Shown one piece after another: positions 12,401 to 19,900 of a stretch of 64,000 nucleotides of DNA. Position numbers and translations under genes: made by a program. The first letter of the stretch is position 1; every line of letters starts with the position of its first letter. Below the pieces are notes generated by a model, which saw only the letters and a program-made list of their open reading frames with translations, had not been told where the DNA came from and did not search any database. The stretch covers positions 744,001 to 808,000 of the forward strand of contig NZ_CP015423.1 in the NCBI RefSeq assembly GCF_001719045.1, given 5' to 3'. This DNA comes from Paenibacillus polymyxa. GTDB lineage: Bacteria > Bacillota > Bacilli > Paenibacillales > Paenibacillaceae.

Positions 12401-13893
12401 ATTGAAGGAGACCCTCCCATGAGAACCTGCGCATTTAACCCCTGCCCACTCATGGACCTCCCATAATCACTGGCTGCACAACCTACAAAAACACCGCATC
12501 GGCTCTCCGACAGTGAGGCTGGATTTAATCCGGCATCTTCAATGCATTTCCAGCTGCTTTCAAGAAACAGGCGCTGTTGAGGGTCCATCATCTCTGCTTC
12601 AGCAGGGGATATATTAAAGAACAATGGGTCAAATTTATCTACATCCTCTAAAACACCCATCCATTTGCTATAGGTTTTTCCCTGAGCCTTGGGATCGGTA
12701 TCGTAATATTCATCGATTGACCATCGCGTTGAAGGGATTTCCGATATACAATCCCTTCCCTGAGCCAGATTGTCCCAAAATTCAGCCAAAGTCCTGGATT
12801 CGGGGAATTGCCCTGCCATACCAATAATCGCGATAGACTCCTTATGTTCCTGACCGCGCGGCATATCTGGCATAGCTTTTTTAGAATCAATATGCTTGAC
12901 CGTTTTGTGGGAATCATTGCTATTCGGCAGCTGTCCATAGGCAAATTGAATCCGTTCTTTAACCTCTTGCTGATTTACAAACGTTTTATCCTGCATTTTT
13001 ATTTCTTTTTCAATGGTAGCCGCCAGCTTTTCTCTTATCGATTGAGCCATATGGTTTTTCAGCTCAATTAATGACTCCCTGGGAGACTCGGACAGTTTTC
13101 TTGCCAGCTGCATGGCGTACGGCACCACTTCATTCCTCGGCACAACAGGAAAAGGAACCCCTTTGGTTTCCAGTTCCGAACCGCTATATCTAGTACCTGT
13201 AAATAAAATTTCCTGTGCCATACTAACCCCGAATTTCTCAGGGAAAATCAGGGTTGAACCCGCTCCTGGGGTAAAGCCGTACTTCATAAAGTTAGTAGTA
13301 TAGGTGCTTTCCCGACTCATCACGATAAAATCGCAAAACATCCCCATGCACCAGCCAGCACCAATCCCATGTCCCTGCATAGCAGCGATGACGGGCAGCT
13401 TGCAATCCAAAGCAATCTTGTAAACATTGGTATCGCTATATTTCGCCTTTCCCTCATGGATAGCCAGCAATCCCTCTTGGGTGCCTCCTGTGGCAAAGTA
13501 GGTGTCATATCCCGTCAGAATCACAACTTTATAATTCTCGTTAGCCTGCACTGTCTCAAACGCCTGATTCAGGCCAATAATCAGTTCATCGGAAAATGTA
13601 TTTTTGTGCGCCGTGTCCTTCATTTTCAATAAGACAATCCCGTGCTCAAATTCCTGCAATTCAACCACAGACTGTACCTTTATTTTGGGGGGGCTTATCT
13701 CCTCCCCATCCTCCGGCGTGTGGAAGCTGTCCAATGGTTGCAACGTGAAAGCCATTCTTTCTGATAATTCCTGTGGACTGGCTTCCAATGATTCATCCGG
13801 GAGCTCGCCAATAAATTGAAGCAATTGTTTTTCAGCATCTTCATAATTTATTTCCCCTGCTTGCACCGCACGAAAAATATCTTTTGAATCCAT
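493..13893 (-). CDS. Trans-AT PKS, ECH-KS-DH-KR-ACP-KS-DH-KR-MT-ACP-KS
   Basis: A 4466-residue polyketide synthase. An ATG six bases upstream (13,897-13,899) is also possible, but this one is better spaced from AGGAGG. Domains by approximate residue: docking helices 1-40; enoyl-CoA-hydratase-fold domain 73-322; KS 350-773 (DTACSSS); DH 960-1215 (HxxxGxxxxP in HRIKGQQTLP, then DSTLQ); KR 1263-1668 (GGLGGLG, Tyr in DYSAAN); ACP 1706-1784 (GIDSIL); KS 1839-2278 (DTMCSSS); DH 2471-2731 (HVVKGQKVLP, DSALH); KR 2789-3234; C-methyltransferase 3294-3648 (EIGAGTGG); ACP 3678-3757; KS 3819-4236 (DTACSSS); helical docking tail. There is no AT, so malonyl loading is in trans. The fused ECH directly follows a beta-branching ACP ending the previous protein and probably decarboxylates the branch there. 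The second KR has Ser where the YxxxN motif usually has Asn. Expected chemistry is beta-branch completion, an alkene, then an alpha-methyl alkene. The last KS acts with the KR of the next protein. Confidence 0.93.
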   Translation of the reverse strand: MDSKDIFRAVQAGEINYEDAEKQLLQFIGELPDESLEASPQELSERMAFTLQPLDSFHTPEDGEEISPPKIKVQSVVELQEFEHGIVLLKMKDTAHKNTFSDELIIGLNQAFETVQANENYKVVILTGYDTYFATGGTQEGLLAIHEGKAKYSDTNVYKIALDCKLPVIAAMQGHGIGAGWCMGMFCDFIVMSRESTYTTNFMKYGFTPGAGSTLIFPEKFGVSMAQEILFTGTRYSGSELETKGVPFPVVPRNEVVPYAMQLARKLSESPRESLIELKNHMAQSIREKLAATIEKEIKMQDKTFVNQQEVKERIQFAYGQLPNSNDSHKTVKHIDSKKAMPDMPRGQEHKESIAIIGMAGQFPESRTLAEFWDNLAQGRDCISEIPSTRWSIDEYYDTDPKAQGKTYSKWMGVLEDVDKFDPLFFNISPAEAEMMDPQQRLFLESSWKCIEDAGLNPASLSESRCGVFVGCAASDYGRSMSGQGLNAQVLMGGSPSILSARISYLLNLKGPSLAIDTACSSSLVAIAEACNSLLLETSDLALAGGVMIMAGPGMHVMTSKAGMLSKDGRCFTFDARANGFVPGEGVGVILLKRLSDAVRDKDSIYGVIRGWGMNQDGKTNGITAPSVNSQISLEKDVYRRFNIHPETISMVEAHGTGTKLGDPIEVEGLTESFRSYTSKKGYCALGSLKSNMGHMMTAAGVASVMKVLLAMKHRQLPPTIHFESLNEHISLENSPFYINTGLQSWEPEPGVPRRAGVSSFGFSGTNAHMVIEEYVPVVSAVNLPPVGKANPGLFVLSAKSEQSLKTYAADMMNFVKLHESVNLTDLTYTLQVGREAMDWRLAFLTDSRENLIDELELFINGSSSEKVLIGRVNYAGSGIELLDSDEDTGTLVRAWTEKKRLDKVAKLWANGASIEWDAIYGDTKPRRISLPTYPFERARYWLSETDTGQGSVNPAMTAQIHPLLHQNISDLSGQRYSSTFTGREFFLSDHRIKGQQTLPGVAYLEMVRAAVEEAVGAVVEGETHIRLKNIVWARPVVVADGPVRVLISLYPQDNGEIAFEICSGMEGADAEGIIHSQGVAVLERAGELQYLDLNVLRAECTRTPLSSSQCYEAFRAMGIDYGHAHRGIEAIFRGKDYVLAKLSLPSSVLHTQTEFVLHPSLMDSTLQATIGLVMGSEENLPVGKPALPFALEELKISEKCTPVMWARISQHGSEETSNGLSKVDIDLCDETGKICVQFKGLLSRALEGDVGQASITEDMGTLMLEPVWQEMPVTAGVNANEDIRYVVILCEVDGIAGEDIEAHMDGTRCLVLQSSSADMDGRFEDYTIQIFEELQSILLDIPKQKVLIQLATHARKDQQVYSGLFAMLKTAQKENPNVMGQLLELDVEDDVERIIEKLQGNRSGRYNERIRYQGDKRQVLIWQEIEALREDADLPWRDGGIYLITGGLGGLGLIFARDIVRNVKNSTVILVGRSSLSADQKALLNELRALGGHIEYQQADVGHNESVTGLIHGIVEQFGGLNGILHTAGVIRDNFIIKKTKEEVREVLTPKVSGVMNLDQASRDLPLDFFILFSSGAGSLGNVGQVDYSAANGFMDAYASYRNALVTAKQRQGQTLSINWPLWKDGGMHVDLETERAMQGLGMIAMQTENGIKALYQSLSSGRSQVMVIEGYPQRIKAAILGQLSETDVSGRSVMESGGALLIGEEWLREKAEGYLKTVLSTVIKLPAESIDVNAPMDRYGIDSILVMQLTNELEKTFGSLPKTLFFEYQNLRSLTGYFLESYRGRLIDAVEATEKNTAPDAGPKVPIKATIEPLASISANRRRPWLLPTGIQPHQEKKALDIAIIGVSGRYPGALGIREFWENLRDGKDCITEIPKERWDHSLYFNENRGKPGKTYSKWGGFIDGVDWFDPLFFNISPREAETMDPQERLFLECVYETIEDAGYTRETLCAERELGGIEGNVGVYVGVMYHEYQLYGAQEQAKGRMIGLLGNASAVANRVSYFCNFQGPSIAVDTMCSSSLTSIHMACHGLQHGECELAVAGGVNVSIHPNKYLLLGQGSFASSNGRCESFGQGDGYVPGEGVGALLLKPLAKAIADGDRIYGVIKGTAVNHGGKTNGYTVPNPNAQARVIGQAIKEAGINPRTISYIEAHGTGTPLGDPIEIAGLQKAFRKYTGDKQFCSIGSAKSNIGHCESAAGIAAVTKVLLQLKYKQIVPSLHASTLNPNIDFSDSPFKVQQGLEEWKRPVVAINGETREYPRAAGVSAFGAGGSNAHVVIEEYIPEEASQQQAAPTSLNPVMVVLSAKNKERLEEQVQRLLSAIRELNDPYTSLSDIAYTLQIGREAMDERLAIIAKSIQELDWKLEGFLQKKEGVEELYRGQVKRNRGGLVTQEVDEDMAKMIDAWVDKGKYGKLAELWVTGLILDWNKLYEDVKPRRMSLPTYPFARESYWIPVHEGKSAAITEAASSQSSFLTPLLHQNTSDFLEQRFSSTFTGEEFFLKDHVVKGQKVLPGVAYLEMVRAAVERSTGDMDNSTTGIRLKNVNWIRPIVVDNQPVPVHTRLSLEDTGKISFEVYSGQVGSERGHTVHSQGDAVQVCVEQKPRLNLKALQEDFGQHRFNGSQCYEIFEEMGMDYGPAYRCVEKVYTHPGRVLAELALPSFISNMADSLILHPSLLDSALHASIGLIMGQEKEGLPGSAVPATPHMPFALQEIEIYGACTPTMWSLIQYSEGSKKEDKVQKLNIDLCDEEGTICVRITGLSTRALDGEVVIENAQGAAAGESAADPLVGSVMLIPKWDPAAIKKDVVSPSSTDRLVIAGGTVKDRQAIREYYPRAHFLELQAHDSIETVASKVEEYGAVDHILWIAPCAPVESVIAESLIKEQEQGVLLFFRMVKAMLLLGYGTKKLGWTTITNQAQPMDQNDTVNPTHASLHGLVGTMAKEYPNWKIRILDLQSDDDWPLSDIFTLPSDRQGRMWVFRNGQWYRQQLIPFKQTSGLKGQTLYKARGVYVVIGGAGTIGEAWSKYMACTYQAQMVWLGRRQKDASIQAKLDGFEGLGPVPCYITADVADERELQRTYEEIKQRYSTINGVVHSAISFLEKGLEDLTEEELRSGLSAKVDVSVRMAQVFQNEPLDFVLFFSSMITYVKNPGQSSYAAGSSFKDAFAHRLSQEWRCPVKVMNWGYWGSGENNASENGRQEVENYSRLAQIGVGLIDPQEGMEALETLLASPIDQMGLMKTTRHLEMEGTNPTEEIDLYPPNSAPGLRDIQENIATAIQSRSHFIENYAADDMGDLQEREMEHLLHRLLREQLLSMGLSGTDRQSVDEFKNKLGLPELYGKWLKESMEILAQMDNDLSGRDSSLTDRDDVWQEWEERKRTWLQYPQMRARVNLVETTLRALPEVLTGKSPATEIIFPNSSMELVEGIYKNNLVVDYFNEVLADTTAAYIQERIMADAAAEIRILEIGAGTGGTSATLFLKLRPYRKHIQEYCYTDISKAFLMHAEKEYGPHNPYLSYQIFNIEEPIAGQGIEMGKYDIVIAANVLHTAKDIRQALRNAKAVLKSNGLLLLNEITGSSVFTHLTFGLLDGWWAYEDPEWRIPGCPGLHPQIWETVLDKEGFHAAFFPAQEAHDWGQQIVAAQSDGLVRQKRQHKRRSILIEKRTVETVSVKQRTQPKIEVAQAEVEHVLREKSTAYFKHLLGETLKMEPGSIDSTVALEEYGIDSILVVQITNVLREVIEDFASTLFFEYNTIDDLVAYLLQTQKDSLKKLVGMKEQELIEETSRVEEGPASQLLATVPMRFDRGGRFLKPSDSTMEKPTIRSSNIRDVAIVGMSGRYPGARNIEEYWNNLREGKNCITEIPKDRWDWKTYFDQEKGKRGTIYTKSGGFIEGIDLFDPLFFKISPAEAETMDPQERLFLEAAYASIEDAGYTPANLCESRRVGVFAGVMNGNYGLGPQYNSISNRVSYHLDFQGPSMSLDTACSSSLTAIHLALESLYSGTSECAIAGGVNLIVDPIHYIKLSAMTMLSKTGECKSFGDQADGFVDGEGVGAIVLKPLEKAIADGDHIYGVIKGSMLNASGKTSGYTVPSPQAQSWLIEEALQRADVDARTVSYIEAHGTGTALGDPIEIAGLTRAFEKFTKDKQFCAIGGVKSNIGHCESAAGIAGVTKILLQLKHSQLVPSLHSRKLNPEINFNNTPFIVQQSLEEWKRPVITSDGITKEYPRRAGISSFGAGGANAHIVIEEYTPEYQEQSGTESDSQGPAMIVLSAKSEEQLKEKGRQLLNALQGQLSSASLSDIAYTLQVGREAMEERLAVLVESTAELEEKLKSFVDGRHNMLNLYRGQAKRNRESLSIFSGDEDLQQMIDLWISKKKYTKLLELWAKGINLDWKKLYTGKMPHRISLPTYPFAKEHYWTSESKDQVKAYALFSQGESDVDFDDILCGRLLDEMMNDTLSVDEAASEILNICIRK
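12925..13675 (-). other. Fused enoyl-CoA-hydratase-fold domain (ECH2 type)
   Basis: This domain within the third megasynthase closely resembles the free ECH at 44,991-45,740. Both share VVILTGYD, YFATGGTQEGLLA, the VIAAMQGH turn and TTNFM.YGFTPG. That is the PksI-type decarboxylating branch of the family, which removes CO2 from the glutaconyl-type beta-branch intermediate to leave a methyl branch. The fused copy has QGHGIGAGW where the free one has QGHAVGGGF. The fusion places the decarboxylase next to the beta-branching ACP that ends the preceding protein. Family assignment is firm; in-line use at that ACP is inferred. Confidence 0.85.
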
Positions 13894-13943
13894 AAACATG
13901 TCCTCCTAGCTGTATGAAATAGGACAAATATTGTGTTGGCTGT

Positions 13944-16900
13944 CTACGAGTGTAATTGGTTGAATAACTGGTCGGCCTGTTCAAAATCCAACTCACCCTG
14001 CAGTACTTTCTGTATCAAGGCTTGCATGGGCTGCTTAGGCTTCGGCTCTGTAGAAGCCTGATTTGTATCTCCCGCCGACTTGTTCAATTCTTTTGCCAAA
14101 AATTTGGAGAATTCTTTAATGTTAGGATAATCGTACACTCTGGTTGCTGGAATAGCTGTTCCAAAGCGTTTATTCACAGCCTGCACCCACTCTACACCTA
14201 TAATAGAGTCCAGCCCCATATCAATAAATTGATCGTCCCGGCCAATATCCTTTTCATTCATACTCAAGGATTTCGCAAGACTTTCTACCAGTTCCTTCTC
14301 CAATGCTTCTATCCGTACAGCCGTTGGCGCATATGTCGACCGCTTTGCCTCATCCCTGGCAGCGGGCGGCGACGAAGAAGGCTTGGCCTCAGGTTGCCGC
14401 GGGGCAGGCTTGGATTCTGCCAGCGCAGCTGACTTCTCCGGCTTATCTGCTACCATCTGGATGTTGGAAACGGAGCTCAGCAAAATGCCCTGCGGTTTTT
14501 CAGGTACTTTCGCCAAAGTCTGTCTCTGCACATTATCGTTGCTATGGTTAACTGCAGGAGGGCTGGAAACGAGTTCTTGTACCGACACATCGGCTACAGG
14601 AGATTCCGCCTCGACGTCCCGGGATTCGCCCCCACGCGCGAAGATCCAATAGCTCTCCTTGGCAAATGGATAAGTTGGCAGACTAATCCGACGAGGGCTG
14701 GTATTCTCATAAAGTCTAGTCCAATCGAAGAGCAGCCCCTTAACCCAAAGCTCCGCCAGCTTTGTATACTTACCCTTGCTTATCCAACTATCCACCATTT
14801 TTGCCATGTCTTCGTCCGCCTCAAGAACAGCTAGGATGTCTTTATTCTTCTTTGCCTGACCCCAATATAGCCCGTCAATATTCTCATCCCCCGCTAAAAA
14901 GCTCTCCAGCTTTCCTGTAAGTTCACGGGTAGACTTAACTATAACTGCTAACCGTTCTTCCATGGCTTCCCGTCCCACCTGCAGAGTAAATGCTATATCT
15001 TCCAGGCTGATTTGCGAGTATTCCGGCTCTTTGAGTTCAGCAAGCAACCTTTGCACCTGTTCTTCCAGTCGCTCTTTATTCCTCGCCGACAGCACGATCA
15101 TTACCGGATTTTGCAGTGAAGTGGCAGCCTGTCTAGTCTCCTGCTCCTCAGGGATATATTCCTCAATAAGCACATGTGCGTTGGAGCCTCCGGCGCCAAA
15201 GGAGGAAATACCTGCGATTCTTGGGTATTCAACCGTCTTCCCATTCATTGTGACGACGGGTCTTTTCCACTCTCCCAGCTCCTGTTGAACTATAAAAGGA
15301 CTATCGCTAAAATCGATATTCGGGTTTAGTGTTTTTGAATGCAGCGAAGGCACGATTTGTCCGTATTTGAGCTGAAGGAGCACCTTTGTAACTCCGGCAA
15401 TCCCTGCCGCGCTCTCACAATGCCCAATATTTGATTTTGCTGATCCGATTGCGCAAAATTGCTTATCCTCCGTATATTCCTGGAACACTTTTTGCAATCC
15501 GGCGATTTCAATGGGGTCACCTAAGGATGTCCCAGTGCCATGCGCTTCGATGTAACTGATGGTTCTGGGGTTAATTCCTGCTTTCTTAAATGCCCTTCCA
15601 ATGACACGGGCCTGCGCATGGGGATTCGGAACTGAGAATCCGTTTGTCTTCCCTCCATGATTCACCGAGGTCCCCTTTACGACCCCATATATATGATCGC
15701 CATCTGCAATAGCTTTGGCCAGTGGTTTGAGCAGTACAGCTCCTACGCCTTCTCCCGGCACATATCCATCTCCGCCTTGTCCAAAGCTTTCGCACCGTCC
15801 TTTACTCGATACAAACCTGCCTTGCCCAAGCATCAGGTATTTGTTCGGATGAATGGATACATTGACGCCGCCAGCAATGGCAAGCTCACACTCGCCTTGT
15901 TGCAAGCTTTGGCAGGCCAGATGAATGGTCGTCAATGAAGAAGAGCACATGGTGTCCACAGCCATGCTCGGACCGTGGAAGTTACAGAAATAAGATACCC
16001 GGTTTGCAATGGAAGCCGGATTGCCAGGAACGGCAATCATTCTGCCCCTAGCTTGTTCCTGTGCTCCATAAAGTTGGTATTCTTCATACATGACCCCGAC
16101 AAAAACACCTACATTCCTATCCTGCCCCAGGCCCCGCTCCAGTCCAAGCGCTTCCCGGGTATAGCCTGCATCCTCTATCGTTTCATAGACGCATTTTAGG
16201 AATAGGCGCTCCTGAGGATCGATGATCTGTGCTTCTCTAGGAGAGATATTGAAAAACATGGGGTCAAACTGATCCACACCTTTAATAAAGCCTCCCCACT
16301 TGCTGTAAGTTTTTCCGGACTGGTCCCTGTCCTCGTCAAAGTGCATACTGTGATCCCAGCGATCTTTGGGGATTTCCGTAATGCAATCCTTCCCATCGCG
16401 CAGATTGTTCCAGAATTCCCGGATATTTTCTGCATCGGGATACATGCCCGACAAACCGATAATGGCAATTTCCTCCGATCTGCCTGCTCTTTCCGGTTGG
16501 GGTTGGAAACTTGCCTGAACTGGCATGAAACGCGATTGCTTCCGACTATTAGAAAGTGACCTTACCGGGTCGTTTTCCACCGTAGAAGGCTTGAAATCTT
16601 TCGTAGCGTCCTCTGTCTCGATTCCAAGTAATTTAATCAGCTGCTTCTGGTGGACTTTGAGGAAATATTGGGTCAATTCCCGGATATTCTGGTATTCAAA
16701 AAATAAGGTTTTGGGCAGTGTTCCAAACGTTTTCTCCAACTCACGGGTTAGCTGTTTAATCATAATGGAATCAATGCCATACTTCTCCATAGGGGCATCA
16801 GTTTCAATCTGCCTTGCCGGTAGCCTGATGGATGTAGCGAGCAATTGCTTTAAATAATTTGCCGCTTTTTCGGCAAGCAGGTCTTGTCCGATGACCGAAC

Positions 16901-19900
16901 CCATCTCGCTTTCCCTTATCATAGAGGAGGCATCTCCAGTCTGATTCAGGGACGGTTGCTGTAGGAGCGTTTCTCTTAGCTGACTGGCATGCCCTTCCAA
17001 CACCATGACTTGATTCTTTTCGGAAGCCAGGCTCTGATACAAAGCCCGAATTCCTGCACCCGTCTCCATTGCAAACATCCCCATCCCTTCCATGATCTTT
17101 TCTGTTTCCCCATCAATACGCATTCCGCCTTCTTTCCAGAGCGGCCAATTGACTGAAATCGTCCGCCCCTGGCGTTGTGCTCGCTCTACCAGCGTACTGC
17201 GGTACTTGGCATAGGCGTCCATAAAGGCATTGGCAGCAGCATAGTCAGCCTGTCCTATATTCCCGAGGCTCCCTGCAACGGATGAAAAAAGGATGAAGAA
17301 GTCCAGCGGAATTTCCTTACAAGCCTGATCCAGATTCACCAAGCCCGTAACCTTTGGTGCCAAAACGTTTTGCAATTCCTCCCGTGTTTTTTTAATAATG
17401 AAATTATCGCTAACCATTCCTGCGCTGTGCACAATTCCGTCCAGTTTCCCAAACTCTTCTTGAATATCCCGAATCAAATCTTCAACCGCCCTTTTATTGG
17501 CGACATCGGCTTGCCGGAATACTACTCTTGCACCTAAAGCCTCTATCTCCTCAATCCTTGCTTTGGTGTCACCACGAAGCGGGGAGCGTCCGACAAGAAT
17601 TAAAGCAATATCCCTGGCCTGTCGTGTAATTTCTTCGGCAAGAATCAAACCGAGACTTCCAGTTCCGCCGGTAATCAAAAATACTCCCCTGTCCTTCCAC
17701 GGAATGCTGATCACTTCGCCGGAGGCTTTAATTTCCGTCCATACGGCAACATGCCGTCTACCCGATTGATAGCGGATATGTGGTTCTATAGAACCGCGAC
17801 TGTTTTCTTGTAGGATATTTATCATACCTGCTGAATCCTGCTCCACATCCATTTCTATCAGCTGGCCAACCAGTACTGGATTCTCCAGGCATGCTGTTTT
17901 TAAGAGTCCGGAAAGTCCCGAGAATACATGTTGGTGTTCCTGCACCGGAACGACAAGCTGAACCAATGTTTTGCCTTTGGATTCCGTTTTAAGAATATGT
18001 TGAATTGCCTCAAACACCTGTGTCGCATAAGTCCTAAACCGTGCATCAATGCTCTTCTCTTCGGATTGGAGAATGAGGCACTGCACCCCGTTCATTTGCG
18101 ATTCAATAATTTCCCCGGAAATATATCCCGGTTCGCATAAAATTACCAGATGCTGTTGATAGTCAGGTGCTGTTCCTTCCAGAGCAATCGCTTGTTCTTC
18201 CCACACAGGCTCAAACATCAAAGTCTCAGGTGCAGTCCATTCATCTGGGCCCCCTGTTCCTCCTTCAGCAACTCGTGATGAGAATCCCTTCATTCTCACA
18301 CAAACATTCCCCTGCTCGTCACACAAATCGATATCTAACTTTTGCAGCGAGCCATTTTGCCTGCTGTCTTCACTATTACGGATCCAGGCCCACATCTCTG
18401 ATGTACATTTGTTAAACACCACCAACTCTTCCAATGCAAATGGTAAAGCTGGCTTAATGGAAGCTTTGCGATCACCCGCACTCATAATCAAGCCTATCGT
18501 CGCCTGAAGAGCGGAATCCATCAAACTGGGGTGCATCACAAAATGTTCCATCGTATGGTAAACGGAAGAAGGCAAGGACAACTTGGCAAGCGCTTGACCC
18601 ACCCCGATATATATTTTTTCAATTCCCTGGTGTCCCGGCCCATAGGATACCTGCATCGCTGCAAACGCCTCATAGCACTGACGGGATGAGAAGGAGCCCA
18701 GACTGCACTGCTCCAGCAAGGTTTCAATATCTATAGCGGGGATCTCTGCCACCGGAACAATTACTGCCCTGCCTTCACTATGCACCACCAGCTCCGTGTC
18801 CGTTGCTCCAGACTTGCTGTAAATTTCATAGGCGATCTCCCCGCCATCTTGAGGATAGAGCCCAACACTGACATCCACCGACTTCTCCCCAACCACAACA
18901 GGCCGGATCCAATCCACATCTTTTAACCAAATGGACGTCCACTTGTCTTCTGGAGATCCTGCAACCTGCTCTACTGCCGCCCGCGCCATTTCAAGGTAGG
19001 CCACTCCAGGCAAGAGCTTCTGCCCCCTTATCACATGGTCAGACAGGAAAAATTCCTTCCCCGTAAAAATGGAGCTGAACTGCAGTCCATAAATATTGGA
19101 CGTATTGCGCTGAAGTAGGGGATGAATGCCGACTGCCGTCTCCCTTTCCAGCACAACACCGCTTGCTCCAGTCCGTTTATTGATATCGGTTATGCAATAT
19201 CGTTCTTTGGCGAAGGGATAGGTTGGCAGACTGATACGGTTTGGTTTAGCCTCTCCGTACAACAGGGCCCAGTCAATAACGACTCCTTTTACCCAAAGGT
19301 CAGCGATTTTGCCATAGCTGCCTTCGCTAACTAACACATCAATCGCCGTGCCCGCACCCTCTCCGTCTTCACGAGCTCTATTTTCTTCTCTATGGCGTTT
19401 GGCGTGTCCCACGTGTAAGCCGTGGATACCATCCCGGCCTTCCACAAATCCTTTTAATTTCTCTTCTAGCTCCCGGAGAGAGCCTGCAACGAAAGCCAAA
19501 CGTTCTTCCATCGCTTCGCGCCCCACCTGAAGGGTATACGCTATATCTACCAGACTGCTGTCTGTGAACGGATGCTCCCCGATTGCAGCTAGTAATAGCT
19601 GCGCCTGCTCTTGTAGTTGTCCTTCACTCTTGGCTGACAGCACCACAATAGCCGATTTTGGGGTGGTAAGGGTAATAGAATTCTGCTCCTGCTTTCCAGG
19701 AATATATTCTTCGATTACCAAATGGGCATTGGCACCCCCGAATCCAAAGGAGCTAACACCTGCTCTCCGAGGAATATTTTCCCCTCGAGTATCCCGCTGT
19801 GGCTTCCACTCCTGCGCCTCCTGAACGATATAGAACGGACTGCCTTCAAGTTTTATATAAGGATTAATTGCATCGCAATGAAGGCTTTTGACCAGCTTTT

